A DNA stretch of 64,000 nt from an uncultured Desulfobacteraceae bacterium (GCA_913060875.1 CAJXSL010000001.1:1267398-1331397); one strand, 5' to 3'. Positions 46,115-54,823 are shown, counted from the first letter of the stretch. Numbers and translations: made by a program. The notes: generated by a model from the letters alone, not told the origin.

Positions 46115-47881
46115 ATGCATGGTTTTCATCAGCGGCTGTTGTCCATCGACATGAACAATCACACATTCTCCATCGAAGCGATTCCGGATGATTTAATAAA
46201 AGATACCCTGGGAGGCAAAGGATTGGCGTCTTATCTGCTTCTCAAACATAATCCCCAAGGGGTCGACCCTTTCGATGGCGCGAATCACCTCATTTTTACG
46301 CTTGGGCCGGTGACTGACACTGTGGTGTGGGGCGGAAGCCGGTATGGTGTTTATAGCAAATCACCCCAAACAGGATTTTATTCAGAATCCTACTCGGGTG
46401 GCAAAGCCGCAGAATATATGTCGCGTTCGGGCTTCGATGCTTTTATGATTTATGGAAAGTCCAAAACACCGGTTTGGCTCGAGATTAATGAAAAAGGTGC
46501 CACTTTTCACCATGCGGAAGAGCTTTGGGGCAAAGAAACCTACGAAGCCGAAGATTACGTTAAGGCCTGGATTAAAGAACATCGTCCTCAGGTAAAAGGG
46601 TGTGCCGCTTTGACGATCGGACCCGGCGGAGAAAATGGCGTGGCCTTTTCCGTCATTGAAAATGATTACTGGCGGAGTGCGGGAAGAACCGGTGCCGGGG
46701 CGGTTATGGGATCCAAAAATATCAAGGCCGTTGGATTCTGGGGCCATCGCAAACGGGAGGTTGCCGATCGTAAGAAATTGTTGGACATGGCCAAGAAATT
46801 TTCAAACGAATTTAAAACACATCCCGCCACCGATGCATATAAAAGCATGGGGACACCGATGATGGTCGACATCATGAGTTCAGTGGGCAGCTTCCCAACG
46901 CGTTATTGGCACCAGGGAAAAGCTCCACATCAAGACGCGATCAATGCCAAAGCGTTGCATGAAAGGTGCACCGTAAAACCGAACGCTTGCCGCAAGTGTT
47001 TTATCGCTTGCGGGAGGCTCTCGACGGTGAAGTCGGGGCGGCATGCCGGTTTGAAAATGGAAGGACCGGAGTATGAGACGATTTATACTTTTGGTGGGTT
47101 GTGCATGGTCGACAACATCGAAGATATTGCCTACCTGAACGATATTTGTGATCGACTTGGCATCGACACGATCAGTGCCGGTAATTTGGTCGCAATGACC
47201 ATCGAAGCGTCTAAACAAGGAAAAACTGATTATGCCATCGATTATGGGCAAACAGATCAAATTGCCGCACTGTTGCATGACATTGCCAACTGCAAAGGGA
47301 TTGGGAAAATTCTTGCCAAAGGCATAAAATCTGCGGCTATAGAGCTTGGCATGGAGGATCAGGCGATACATGTAAAAGGGTTGGAGCCGGCGGGGTACGA
47401 TCCGCGGGTACTCAAAGGTATGGGACTTTCGTACGGAACTTCTCCAAGGGGCGCATGCCATCTGCGAACGACGTTTTACAAACCGGAACTTGCCAAAATG
47501 ATTCCCCCTCAGCAAATTGAAGGCAAAGCCAGGATGCTCGTCGACTGGGAGAACCGGCTCATCATTTTTGACTGTCTGGTTCTTTGTCGTTTTTATCGCG
47601 ATTTTTACCAATGGGAGTCTCTTGCGGATTTGATTGGCACCATAACCGGAATGGAATGGGACAAGGCGGCATTGTGGGCCGTCGCATCTCGGGTATCCGA
47701 CAATACCAGGCGGTTTAACCTCAGAGAAGGCCTAAAACAAACGCATGATAAACTGCCCAAGAGATTTTACACCGAGCTTTTGCCGGAAACAGGTGAAGTG
47801 ATCACTGAAGGTGATATGGATCAATTGCTCGTCGACTACTATGCCGAAAGAGGATGGGATCAAAAGGGGTTGGTGGGATAG
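46115..47881 (+). CDS. aor: Aldehyde:ferredoxin oxidoreductase 2 (tungsten type)
   Basis: 588 residues. It has the AOR layout with cluster cysteines Cys292, 295, 299 and 491, and the blocks LGGKGLASYLLL, SPQTGFYSESYSGG and GRTGAGAVMGSKNIKA. It is a close relative of the AOR at 39852 but clearly diverged along its length, and with a different N-terminus (HGFHQRLLSIDMNNHTF). Two AORs in one cluster suggest two different aldehydes or opposite reaction directions. Confidence 0.93.
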   Translation: MHGFHQRLLSIDMNNHTFSIEAIPDDLIKDTLGGKGLASYLLLKHNPQGVDPFDGANHLIFTLGPVTDTVVWGGSRYGVYSKSPQTGFYSESYSGGKAAEYMSRSGFDAFMIYGKSKTPVWLEINEKGATFHHAEELWGKETYEAEDYVKAWIKEHRPQVKGCAALTIGPGGENGVAFSVIENDYWRSAGRTGAGAVMGSKNIKAVGFWGHRKREVADRKKLLDMAKKFSNEFKTHPATDAYKSMGTPMMVDIMSSVGSFPTRYWHQGKAPHQDAINAKALHERCTVKPNACRKCFIACGRLSTVKSGRHAGLKMEGPEYETIYTFGGLCMVDNIEDIAYLNDICDRLGIDTISAGNLVAMTIEASKQGKTDYAIDYGQTDQIAALLHDIANCKGIGKILAKGIKSAAIELGMEDQAIHVKGLEPAGYDPRVLKGMGLSYGTSPRGACHLRTTFYKPELAKMIPPQQIEGKARMLVDWENRLIIFDCLVLCRFYRDFYQWESLADLIGTITGMEWDKAALWAVASRVSDNTRRFNLREGLKQTHDKLPKRFYTELLPETGEVITEGDMDQLLVDYYAERGWDQKGLVG

Positions 47882-47898
47882 GGGGCTTGGTTTTCGGG

Positions 47899-48801
47899 AT
47901 GGCAACCTTATCTCCTGTAACCTACGGCAATTTGATGCAAACGCTTCGGCAGCGCGCAGATCATGGAAACGATTTGCACCAGATGCGAAAAGACCTGCAT
48001 GCCTTTGGCGCGCTGTACCCGCCTCATCCCAATGTCACCATCCAGGCGATGACGGTCGGTGGCCGGCCGACCGAAATGCTCACCCCTGCCGATCATTACA
48101 AAAAGCTCGTTCTCTTGTACTTGCATGGCGGTGGTTTTGTGATGGGGTCCATTCAAACCCACCGCCAGTTAGCCTCCCATCTGGCTGCCGCGACGGGTGT
48201 AAGGACAATGGTTGCAGAATATCGCCTGGCCCCTGAAAATCCCTTTCCTGCCGCCCTAGAGGATGCCCTGAGCGTCTATACATCACTTTTAAGGAACGGT
48301 TTCGATCCCTGCCACATTGGTTTGGCGGGTGATTCAGCCGGCGGCGGCTTATGTGTTTCCCTAATGACGCGTCTCAAGCAGGAAAAGTTACCGCTGCCCC
48401 GAGTATGCTGTCTCTTGTCACCCTGGGTAGATCTCTCCATGCGAGGCCCTTCGTGGCATCGCAATGCCGATCAGGACGTTCTGGTAAAAAGCAATGATGC
48501 GAAACGAATGGCGGCATTGTATCTGAATGGTAAAGATCCGCTTGATCCCCTGGTCTCGCCCGTTTACGCTGATTTGGAGGGGATCCCTCCTTTACTTATC
48601 CACGTAGGATCCGGTGAAGTTTTGCTGGACGACGCGGTCTCCCTGCATAAACGGGCAACTCACTACGGCGTGACCTCCCATCTCGACATCTGGGACGGTA
48701 TGCCGCATGTCTGGCACTTCATGTCGCCCGTATTGAAGGAAGGCCGAGTGGCATTGCAGCAGGCCGCGGCATTCATCACCGCCCACATGCCGGGAGGGTA
48801 A
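47899..48801 (+). CDS. Alpha/beta hydrolase, hormone-sensitive-lipase type
   Basis: About 300 residues from ATG 47899 (start uncertain; an in-frame ATG at 47854 overlaps the AOR gene). Oxyanion motif HGGGFVMG, nucleophile GDSAGGG, Asp in VGSGEVLLDD and His in GMPHVWHF complete the catalytic set. Esterases of this class cleave short acyl esters or lactones. It would fit removal of an ester or lactone in the catabolic route. Eight bases separate it from the next gene. Confidence 0.85.
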   Translation: MATLSPVTYGNLMQTLRQRADHGNDLHQMRKDLHAFGALYPPHPNVTIQAMTVGGRPTEMLTPADHYKKLVLLYLHGGGFVMGSIQTHRQLASHLAAATGVRTMVAEYRLAPENPFPAALEDALSVYTSLLRNGFDPCHIGLAGDSAGGGLCVSLMTRLKQEKLPLPRVCCLLSPWVDLSMRGPSWHRNADQDVLVKSNDAKRMAALYLNGKDPLDPLVSPVYADLEGIPPLLIHVGSGEVLLDDAVSLHKRATHYGVTSHLDIWDGMPHVWHFMSPVLKEGRVALQQAAAFITAHMPGG

Positions 48802-48808
48802 TGGGTCG

Positions 48809-49549
48809 ATGGCTTTGGGGCTTCACCAAGCGGAGGCGGACCGTCCGCTTTATATCGTTGCGGTCCAGTCCGCTGAACTCGAACAGTGGCTGTCCCGGGT
48901 CGGTATCGAAGCGGGTGATCCTGTTGTCAAATCTACTGTTGCCTCGCCGATTTCATCTGTCTGGGTAACAGGAGAATGGGGACAAATGATCATAAGTCCC
49001 GGTGTGGCCGTCGGCATGCTGGTTGAAAACCCTAACGGCCTTACGCTGCCTTTGGATCAATTGCCGGTTGGCATAACGGGAAAATTGGTGGACTATAAGC
49101 GCTGTGACGCCAGCAGACGTTTTTGGGATTTCACCAATATTAGGATCGGATCCTGTCTGCATGTCCGGAAAAAAATTGACCGGCTGGATTTTTATCTTTT
49201 CGGGGGCGGCAAAAGCCTGCTAATTGATGATGAAACGGCTTTTCATGCTTGGATGAATGAGGGTGGACGGTGGCTTCAACTTGGCGCTTTTCCGATCGGG
49301 CGCACCTTCCGCCCGCAGCGATTTACGGGCTGCAGAAATGCCATCCCTGTTTTCGAACGAATCAAATCCATAGCAGTCCCCTCGGTGACCATCGGTAAAA
49401 TCGCCATGCGCAGCGCTGCAGGGACGGAATTAAACGGCGTTGTGATAAATACACCGACTGGAAGACGGTTGTGGTTGTCCTCAAAAGAGGCCCAAAGAAT
49501 CAAGGTTCGACTCTGTGATATTTGCTGGTCGTGCGGGATTTGCAGATAG
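48809..49549 (+). CDS. Unknown protein with FeoA-like repeats and C-terminal CxxCxxCxxC
   Basis: 246 residues, with GGGAGGG ten bases before the ATG. Three segments (about 14-73, 78-150, 154-233) resemble each other and the small SH3-like FeoA fold; segments two and three share an LP(V/I)G opening, a central Cys (98, 175) and a late basic strand. The chain ends with four cysteines at exact three-residue steps (236, 239, 242, 245), a likely Fe-S or metal site. No signal peptide is seen. It may serve the adjacent AOR/hydrolase genes as an electron carrier, metal chaperone or regulator. I do not recognise a named family. Confidence 0.6.
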   Translation: MALGLHQAEADRPLYIVAVQSAELEQWLSRVGIEAGDPVVKSTVASPISSVWVTGEWGQMIISPGVAVGMLVENPNGLTLPLDQLPVGITGKLVDYKRCDASRRFWDFTNIRIGSCLHVRKKIDRLDFYLFGGGKSLLIDDETAFHAWMNEGGRWLQLGAFPIGRTFRPQRFTGCRNAIPVFERIKSIAVPSVTIGKIAMRSAAGTELNGVVINTPTGRRLWLSSKEAQRIKVRLCDICWSCGICR

Positions 49550-49568
49550 AAACAGCACCATAACGGCT

Positions 49569-50738
49569 TTATGCGCAGCCCAATAGCTGAATAGCGGCGC
49601 GGCAATAAATTTCAACACCTGTCAGCAAAACATCCTCACTGAAATCAAAATGCGGGCTGTGCAGAGGAGCGCCTTCCTCACGTCCTACCCCTAAAAAGAA
49701 AAAGCATCCCTTGGAACGCTCCAGGAAGAAAGACATATCTTCACCGCCCATGGTGGGCTCGGGTATAACGACATTTTCTTTTCCCACGACCGACTCGGCA
49801 ACATACCTTATTTCATCAGTCATCCAAGTATCGTTCTCGGTGACGGGATAGCCGGGCTGGTAGTCCAGAGAGTAGGTAGCACCCATTGCATCACAGATGC
49901 CTTTGACGACGGTCTCGATCCGATCCGGCCATGACCGCCATATCTCACGATCAAAGGTCCGGGTCGTTCCACTGAGATGGGCTTCCTCCGGAATAATATT
50001 GAAGGTCGTCCCGGCCTTAAACTGCCCAATGGTTATCACTGTTGGGCTTAACGGATTCATTTGGCGGCTTACAATCCGCTGGAGTGCATTGACGATTTGG
50101 GTTCCGGCATCCAGCGCATCGACGCACAGGTGGGGCATGGCCCCATGTCCCCCTTTACCTTTAACCGTAAGGTCGAAACGATCCATTGCCGCCATCAATG
50201 GCCCTGCCTTTATGCCCACCTGGCCTTGCTTAACCCCAGGCCACAAATGGCACCCCAGCGCATAGTCGACCTTGGGATTGTCCATGATCCCTTCGTCAAT
50301 CATGGGTTTTGCCCCGCCGGGACCTTCCTCAGCCGGCTGGAAAACAAAATTGATTCGTCCTGACAGCCGATTTGAAAGCTCGGAGATAACCATTGCAGCC
50401 CCCAAGACCATCGCCATGTGACCGTCATGCCCGCAGGCATGCATGGCCCCCGTATGGGATGAGGCAAACGGCAGATCCGTCTTTTCGTTCACCGGAAGGG
50501 CATCCAATTCACTTCTAAACATGAGTGTTTTCCCAGAATCTGAAAAGCATTTCGACCCTATTACGCCATATTTGGCGATTCCAGTCCTGACCTCCAAACC
50601 TATTTTTTTTAAATAATCAGCTACATATGTGGAGGTCTTTGCTTCCGTATAGGCCGTCTCCGGGATTTGGTGCAGGTCCCTTCTTATTTGAATGATTTTA
50701 TCAGAATGTTTATTCAGGAGATGTTTAATATCGTTCAT
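49569..50738 (-). CDS. M20 family amidohydrolase (HipO/AbgB-like)
   Basis: 389 residues. Zinc ligands lie in HACGHDGH, the catalytic Glu pair in FQPAEEGPGG, and further ligands in GCHLWPG and near the C-terminus (SPHFDF). Relatives hydrolyse N-acyl amino acids, hippurate or N-acetyl-diaminopimelate. It converges on the gene before it with about 20 bp between stops and has GGGGGAGCGG upstream of its start. The exact amide is unknown; a hippurate-like aromatic amide is possible given bamA nearby. Confidence 0.9.
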   Translation of the reverse strand: MNDIKHLLNKHSDKIIQIRRDLHQIPETAYTEAKTSTYVADYLKKIGLEVRTGIAKYGVIGSKCFSDSGKTLMFRSELDALPVNEKTDLPFASSHTGAMHACGHDGHMAMVLGAAMVISELSNRLSGRINFVFQPAEEGPGGAKPMIDEGIMDNPKVDYALGCHLWPGVKQGQVGIKAGPLMAAMDRFDLTVKGKGGHGAMPHLCVDALDAGTQIVNALQRIVSRQMNPLSPTVITIGQFKAGTTFNIIPEEAHLSGTTRTFDREIWRSWPDRIETVVKGICDAMGATYSLDYQPGYPVTENDTWMTDEIRYVAESVVGKENVVIPEPTMGGEDMSFFLERSKGCFFFLGVGREEGAPLHSPHFDFSEDVLLTGVEIYCRAAIQLLGCA

Positions 50739-51395
50739 TTAGGTCCGCTCCCCCAAAAGATTGCGTTGGTGTTTCATCTGCTAACCTATTTTATATTACA
50801 GTAGAATCAAGCTCTTGCTGAGTGTTTCATACCTCGTAGGCACCACAGGAATCAATGTTGTTTATAGAAAAAATCATTTGATGAAAATCAATGGCCGAAT
50901 TGGCCTTTGGGGAGTCAGCCGCAGCTGATGCGACGTGTACGGCAATTGCACCAAATTGCACCAAAAAGAAAAGCGACTTCAGTAAATCACTGAAATCGCT
51001 TTAAAAAGAAAGTGATTGGTGCCGAAGGCCGGATTCAACAATAATACTATTAAAATCAGTATGTTATCGAAATATTTGATGAAAATATATGACATTAGAT
51101 GACATTTTGTACCATTCCGGCAGCATAATCGCATATCGTTTGCACGTTTATTTTTAAGTAGATGTTTTGCACAAAGGTGATTTTATAGTTCAAGCTTGCC
51201 TTTAAAACTCCGTGGATCGCTCCCCAGGCCAAAACCCTCATGAGTGCCGTCATCTCGAACACCATCGTTTTTTCCATGTGATATCAAAATATATTCCTTA
51301 ACAACCTACATTTATTGACAAAAAATTCTGAATCTGCAACGAATATAGACGCCCACCATGTATAACCCACCAATTAAGATACTGGAGTTCGAAGC
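50739..51395. other. Gene-poor AT-rich stretch with a dispersed repeat
   Basis: This 657-bp gap holds the stem-loop repeat at 50961-51034 and no convincing gene. The 60-codon frame at 51095-51277 (- strand) has no known features and a weak start. A TTGACA box at 51316-51321 could be a -35 element for the IHF-like gene, though no well-spaced -10 follows. Confidence 0.6.
50961..51034. repeat. Dispersed stem-loop repeat, copy 2
   Basis: Arms AAGCGACTTCAGT (50971-50983) and ACTGAAATCGCTT (50989-51001) pair with one mismatch, and GCCGAAGGCCGG follows at 51021-51032. Layout and sequence match the copy at 11542-11612. Confidence 0.75.
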
Positions 51396-51698
51396 ATGTC
51401 CCTCACCAAAGCAGGCATTATCGAGAAAGTTACCCAAGAAACCGGCTTAACGAAACATCAGTCCCGTCACGCTGTTGAACGTGTTTTGGAAATCATGAAA
51501 GGCTCCTTGACCTCCGGCGAGGATGTTTTGATCAGCGGATTCGGGAAATTCTGTGTGCGTGAAAAATCAGAGCGGCATGGCCGGAACCCGGCAACAGGAG
51601 ACTCGCTCATGTTGCCGGCCAGACGGGTCGTGACCTTCAAGTGCTCGGGTAAGCTGCGGTATCGATGTAACGGAGTAGAATGTGGGGTAGGGGATTAG
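51396..51698 (+). CDS. ihfA: IHF alpha-like DNA-bending protein
   Basis: 100 residues. The HU/IHF fold is clear: MSLTKAGIIEKVTQETGLTKHQ, GEDVLISGFGKF, and the minor-groove arm tip GRNPATGDSLMLPARRVVTF, with the intercalating Pro in RNPATG. The LTK start and ARRVVTF block favour IHF alpha over HU. IHF bends DNA and helps activators reach sigma-54 polymerase, which fits a window full of -24/-12 promoters, but it may be one of several copies. A short Cys-containing tail (CNGVECG) is unusual. Confidence 0.85.
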   Translation: MSLTKAGIIEKVTQETGLTKHQSRHAVERVLEIMKGSLTSGEDVLISGFGKFCVREKSERHGRNPATGDSLMLPARRVVTFKCSGKLRYRCNGVECGVGD

Positions 51699-51979
51699 TG
51701 CACCCTATCTAGTATATCTTATAATCGCGATAGTGGCACGTTATTCCAGCAATTTTATCCTTAGAAAGATTGCAGGTTACATCAAATCTGGCCATCTCTT
51801 CTCAGCCTTGGCAATTAAGATGTTAGCCCTGCGAATAAGAACATGCGGGCCTGATAAATTCGCATTTCAAATCCATATTTATACCTGGTTGGCTCTCAAC
51901 CTATTCAAGATAGGATCAAATTACAGATTGTAATTCTGCCGGGGGTAATTAGAGGCCCCGGCAGAATGAACAGCGTTTC
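51699..51979. terminator. Bidirectional terminator hairpin between ihfA-like gene and bamA
   Basis: Within this gap ATTCTGCCGGGG (51933-51944) and CCCCGGCAGAAT (51956-51967) form a perfect 12-bp stem with an 11-nt loop. It lies just past the bamA stop and beyond the ihfA-like gene, so it can serve both convergent transcripts. No T-run flanks it. The rest of the gap shows nothing. Confidence 0.6.
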
Positions 51980-53122
51980 TTATTCTTTTGGCGTGCCTAT
52001 CACTTCGGCAAACATTTCCATGTCCCAAACTTTGCGTTCGGCAATATTTTGGCGGAGTTTGATAAAATCAATTGTACTACTACCGGTTATTTTTTTGGTA
52101 TTGAAGGCCCCGAATCCGAGGAACGCTTCGCCTCCCATGTTGGCGGCCAACCAGTGGCGATTCGGGTTTTTCATGATGTCCCAGAAAAACTTTTTCTTCT
52201 GCCGAATACCGTCGATCGATTTGATCAGGCATCCAGGAAAAAGATTTGCGAAGGTCCACACTATTTTTCTGACCTCCTTGTCGAGAAGCTCGAAATCCGA
52301 ATTTGCTTGATGGGCTTTGACGATAGCCTTAGCTTCTTTGAAGGCCTCTCCGGTTTTATATTCTCCGTAGACGATCTCGCCGTCATCGATATACCTGTCT
52401 GTTACAATCATGGGATTGCGCACCCACTTCCCATCGATTTTCAATACGGGGACCACTTTGCTGATTAAATTTTTCATCTTCATTTTGTAAGCGGACCACA
52501 TCTCACAAGAAATACAGTTCCACATGGCATCTTCTATACCGAGGTACCAAGGCAAAAAATCGGTTGATCCCCCATCCGGAGCACTGCCGTGTTTGGAACC
52601 TGCTTGACCGAAGATCGCCAGATCCGAACTTATCGCCAGATCGCAAGCCATACCGATTTCCTGGCCACCCGCGACACGCATCCCGTTGACCCGACAGATC
52701 GTTGGCTTTTTACACATTAAAATAGAATCGACCATATGGTTGAATAACTCCATGTACTGGCCATATTCATCGGGTCGACGACTGTAATATTCGCTATATT
52801 CCTTTGTGTTACCGCCTGTACAGAACGCATACGGACCGGTTCCGGTAAACACCGCGGCCACCACGCTACGGTCCACTGAGGCGTTTTCAAAACCGGCAAT
52901 CACGTCTTTAACCATCTGCGTAGTATAGGAGTTGTATTGTTTGGGGTTGTTGAGCCGAATCCAAGCCTCATAGAGGCCGTCGATTACTTTCCCTTCCGGA
53001 TCGGTGAGGGGGCGTTTTTCATATACGACACACGGATCTTCCTCATCCGTTTTCCATTGTTTTCCAACATGAATAAAATGATCCTTTTGTTCATTTTCCC
53101 GTGGCATCCAATCTAAAGCCAT
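51980..53122 (-). CDS. bamA: 6-oxocyclohex-1-ene-1-carbonyl-CoA hydrolase (BamA/Oah)
   Basis: 380 residues, the usual length. It is a crotonase-fold ring hydrolase that opens the 6-oxocyclohexene-carbonyl-CoA ring in the anaerobic benzoyl-CoA pathway. Typical blocks are RLNNPKQYNSYTTQMVKDVI, FCTGGNTKEYSEYY, RVNGMRVAGGQEIGMACDL and KHGSAPDGGSTDFLPWYLG. The name is shared with the unrelated outer-membrane factor BamA. No reductase, dehydrogenase or ligase of the pathway is adjacent; a sigma-54 promoter and a two-component system lie upstream. Probably induced by aromatic compounds. Confidence 0.93.
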   Translation of the reverse strand: MALDWMPRENEQKDHFIHVGKQWKTDEEDPCVVYEKRPLTDPEGKVIDGLYEAWIRLNNPKQYNSYTTQMVKDVIAGFENASVDRSVVAAVFTGTGPYAFCTGGNTKEYSEYYSRRPDEYGQYMELFNHMVDSILMCKKPTICRVNGMRVAGGQEIGMACDLAISSDLAIFGQAGSKHGSAPDGGSTDFLPWYLGIEDAMWNCISCEMWSAYKMKMKNLISKVVPVLKIDGKWVRNPMIVTDRYIDDGEIVYGEYKTGEAFKEAKAIVKAHQANSDFELLDKEVRKIVWTFANLFPGCLIKSIDGIRQKKKFFWDIMKNPNRHWLAANMGGEAFLGFGAFNTKKITGSSTIDFIKLRQNIAERKVWDMEMFAEVIGTPKE

Positions 53123-53262
53123 TAGATCTACCTCCTTTTGACTGGTATACTGTCAATCGTTAATAATTACTCACTTCATCCTATTTTCATACGTGTTTAA
53201 ACACTTATATATTTCGGCGTCTTATATTCCGGGCGATGAAAATGGATTTCAGCATTGAAACA

Positions 53263-53278
53263 AGCAAAATCTATACCA
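53263..53278 (-). promoter_or_regulatory. Sigma-54 promoter for bamA
   Basis: On the - strand: TGGTAT-N5-TTGCT, with GG and GC 10 bases apart. It is 141 bp before the bamA start and points to it. The regulator gene lies further upstream on the same strand. Confidence 0.65.
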
Positions 53279-53337
53279 CTGGAAAAAGATCCGTACTACG
53301 CTGTATTCACATTGTTATTTTTTGTTCTAATAAAGAA

Positions 53338-53452
53338 ATTGAAACACCTTTTCACAAGGATTGAAAGGAGTAGACTATGGCGAAAGAATATTTTGCTTGT
53401 GTCTAGGGAAAATCGAAAATAGGTGGTTTGTGACGAAACGGAGTGTTTCAAT
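53338..53452. promoter_or_regulatory. Inverted-repeat pair upstream of the bamA promoter, candidate activator sites
   Basis: ATTGAAACAC (53338-53347) and GTGTTTCAAT (53443-53452) are perfect 10-bp inverted copies 95 bp apart, 60-175 bp upstream of the -24 box at 53278, where NtrC-type enhancers normally sit. They are likely half-site clusters for the adjacent response regulator. In between lies a nine-codon frame (53377-53406). Confidence 0.4.
53377..53406 (+). other. Nine-codon leader-like frame with a strong ribosome site
   Basis: ATG 53377, with AAAGGAG seven bases before it, encodes MAKEYFACV then TAG. It is on the strand opposite to bamA and no gene follows in that direction until the + strand gene at 56681. 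It could be a leader peptide, a gene remnant or chance. Confidence 0.25.
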
Positions 53453-53465
53453 TCTTCGAGGTGAG

Positions 53466-54815
53466 CTATATTTGAATATCGTATTTTTGAATTTTCTTTC
53501 TTAGCGTCGGGCGGGAAATCTTTAATAAATCACAGGCTTCTCCTTTATTATTCTTTGCTTTTATCAGTGCATTTTCAATGTGCTCTCGTTCCATCTCTTC
53601 TAATGATTTAAATTTTCCATCAAGGTCTGAGCGACTACCTTGGTTTTCATTGAAGGTGGAGATATGGTACTCCATTATAACATTGTCTCTCGAAAGTACA
53701 ATCGCTCTCATCAGCACATTTTCAAGTTCCCGGACATTACCGGGCCAGTCATACTGCATAATTTTATCCATGGCTTTTTCTGAAATATCGATGGACTTTC
53801 TGTGCAGTTCTTTACTGATTTTCCCTATGAAAAATTCAACGAGCAAAGGTATATCAGATTTTCTTTCTCTCAGTGGGGGGACATTAATGGTAATTACCTT
53901 CAACCGGAAAAAGAGATCTTCCCTGAAACGGTGTTCTCTGACCATCTTAGCTAGATTCCGATTAGTTGCAGCTATTACCCTGGCATTGGAATGAATGGTT
54001 TTCTCTCCTCCAACTCTTTCGAACTCCTTTTCTTGGAGAAAACGCAAGATTTTAACCTGTGTGTTGATCGGCGTCTCACCGATTTCATCAAGAAAAATCG
54101 TTCCGTTCCCGGCCAGTTCGAATTTTCCTTTCTTGACATCGACGGCATGAGTAAATGCCCCTTTTTCATGGCCGAAAAGTTCGGTCTCCAGTAATGACTC
54201 CACCAACGCACTGCAATTAATGGAAATAAAGGGTTCATTTTTCAACATGCCATTATAGTGGATCGCTTTGGCAATTAAATTTTTGCCCGTCCCGCTTTCC
54301 CCTTGGATCAGAATCGTCGCCATATTGTTGCAGGTTAGTCCGATCAGTTTGAATATCTGATGAATTTTTTTGCTTTCGCCGATAATGGTATCCATTTTGT
54401 AATGGGTTGGTTGTTGGATAGGGTGAATCAAGAGGTTGCTTTTCAGTTTGATCGCCTCTATGGCCTTTTCGACGCAAGCATTGAGCTCCTTGATTTTAAT
54501 CGGCTTGTGAATGTAGTCGAATGCCCCGAACTTCATGGCCTCAATTGTCGTATCCATCAAACTGAAGGCCGTGATCATGATCACCACAATCATTTCATTG
54601 GCTGCTTTGATCTCTTTCAATACCTCAATACCGTTGATGTCCGGCAATTTGATATCAAGAATGACGATGTCCGGTTGCTCGATCTCTATTATTTCAAGCC
54701 CCTCTTTTCCGTTTTCGGCTATACTGATTTGGTATCCTTTTTCTGAAAAAAACATACTCAGGGACTCCAATATAGCCGTCTGGTCGTCTATGATTAATAT
54801 TTTCATACGTTTCAA
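53466..54815 (-). CDS. NtrC-family sigma-54 response regulator with GAFTHA loop
   Basis: 449 residues. The receiver domain (1-120) has the phosphoacceptor Asp54 and acidic pocket IIDD at 8-11. The AAA+ domain has Walker A GESGTGK (172-178), Walker B FLDE (241-244) and a Fis-type HTH at about 424-445. The sigma-54 contact loop reads GAFTHA (219-224) instead of GAFTGA, a change in the residue group that touches sigma-54. It lies 8 bp after the kinase gene; bamA is the next gene on the same strand, so it is the likely activator of bamA and perhaps the CoA-transferase. Confidence 0.92.
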   Translation of the reverse strand: MKRMKILIIDDQTAILESLSMFFSEKGYQISIAENGKEGLEIIEIEQPDIVILDIKLPDINGIEVLKEIKAANEMIVVIMITAFSLMDTTIEAMKFGAFDYIHKPIKIKELNACVEKAIEAIKLKSNLLIHPIQQPTHYKMDTIIGESKKIHQIFKLIGLTCNNMATILIQGESGTGKNLIAKAIHYNGMLKNEPFISINCSALVESLLETELFGHEKGAFTHAVDVKKGKFELAGNGTIFLDEIGETPINTQVKILRFLQEKEFERVGGEKTIHSNARVIAATNRNLAKMVREHRFREDLFFRLKVITINVPPLRERKSDIPLLVEFFIGKISKELHRKSIDISEKAMDKIMQYDWPGNVRELENVLMRAIVLSRDNVIMEYHISTFNENQGSRSDLDGKFKSLEEMEREHIENALIKAKNNKGEACDLLKISRPTLRKKIQKYDIQI

Positions 54816-54823
54816 GGTAGAAT

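Noticed and set aside
39852-47881. Recent tandem duplication of the AOR-LhgO block
   Set aside because: The copies are in inverted gene order and are diverged along their whole length, so no recent duplication is supported.
51733-51933. 66-codon + strand frame after the IHF-like gene
   Set aside because: No ribosome site, no known motif, and the next feature is a terminator hairpin.
51980-53122. Outer-membrane assembly factor BamA
   Set aside because: Only the name is shared; the sequence is a crotonase-fold ring hydrolase.
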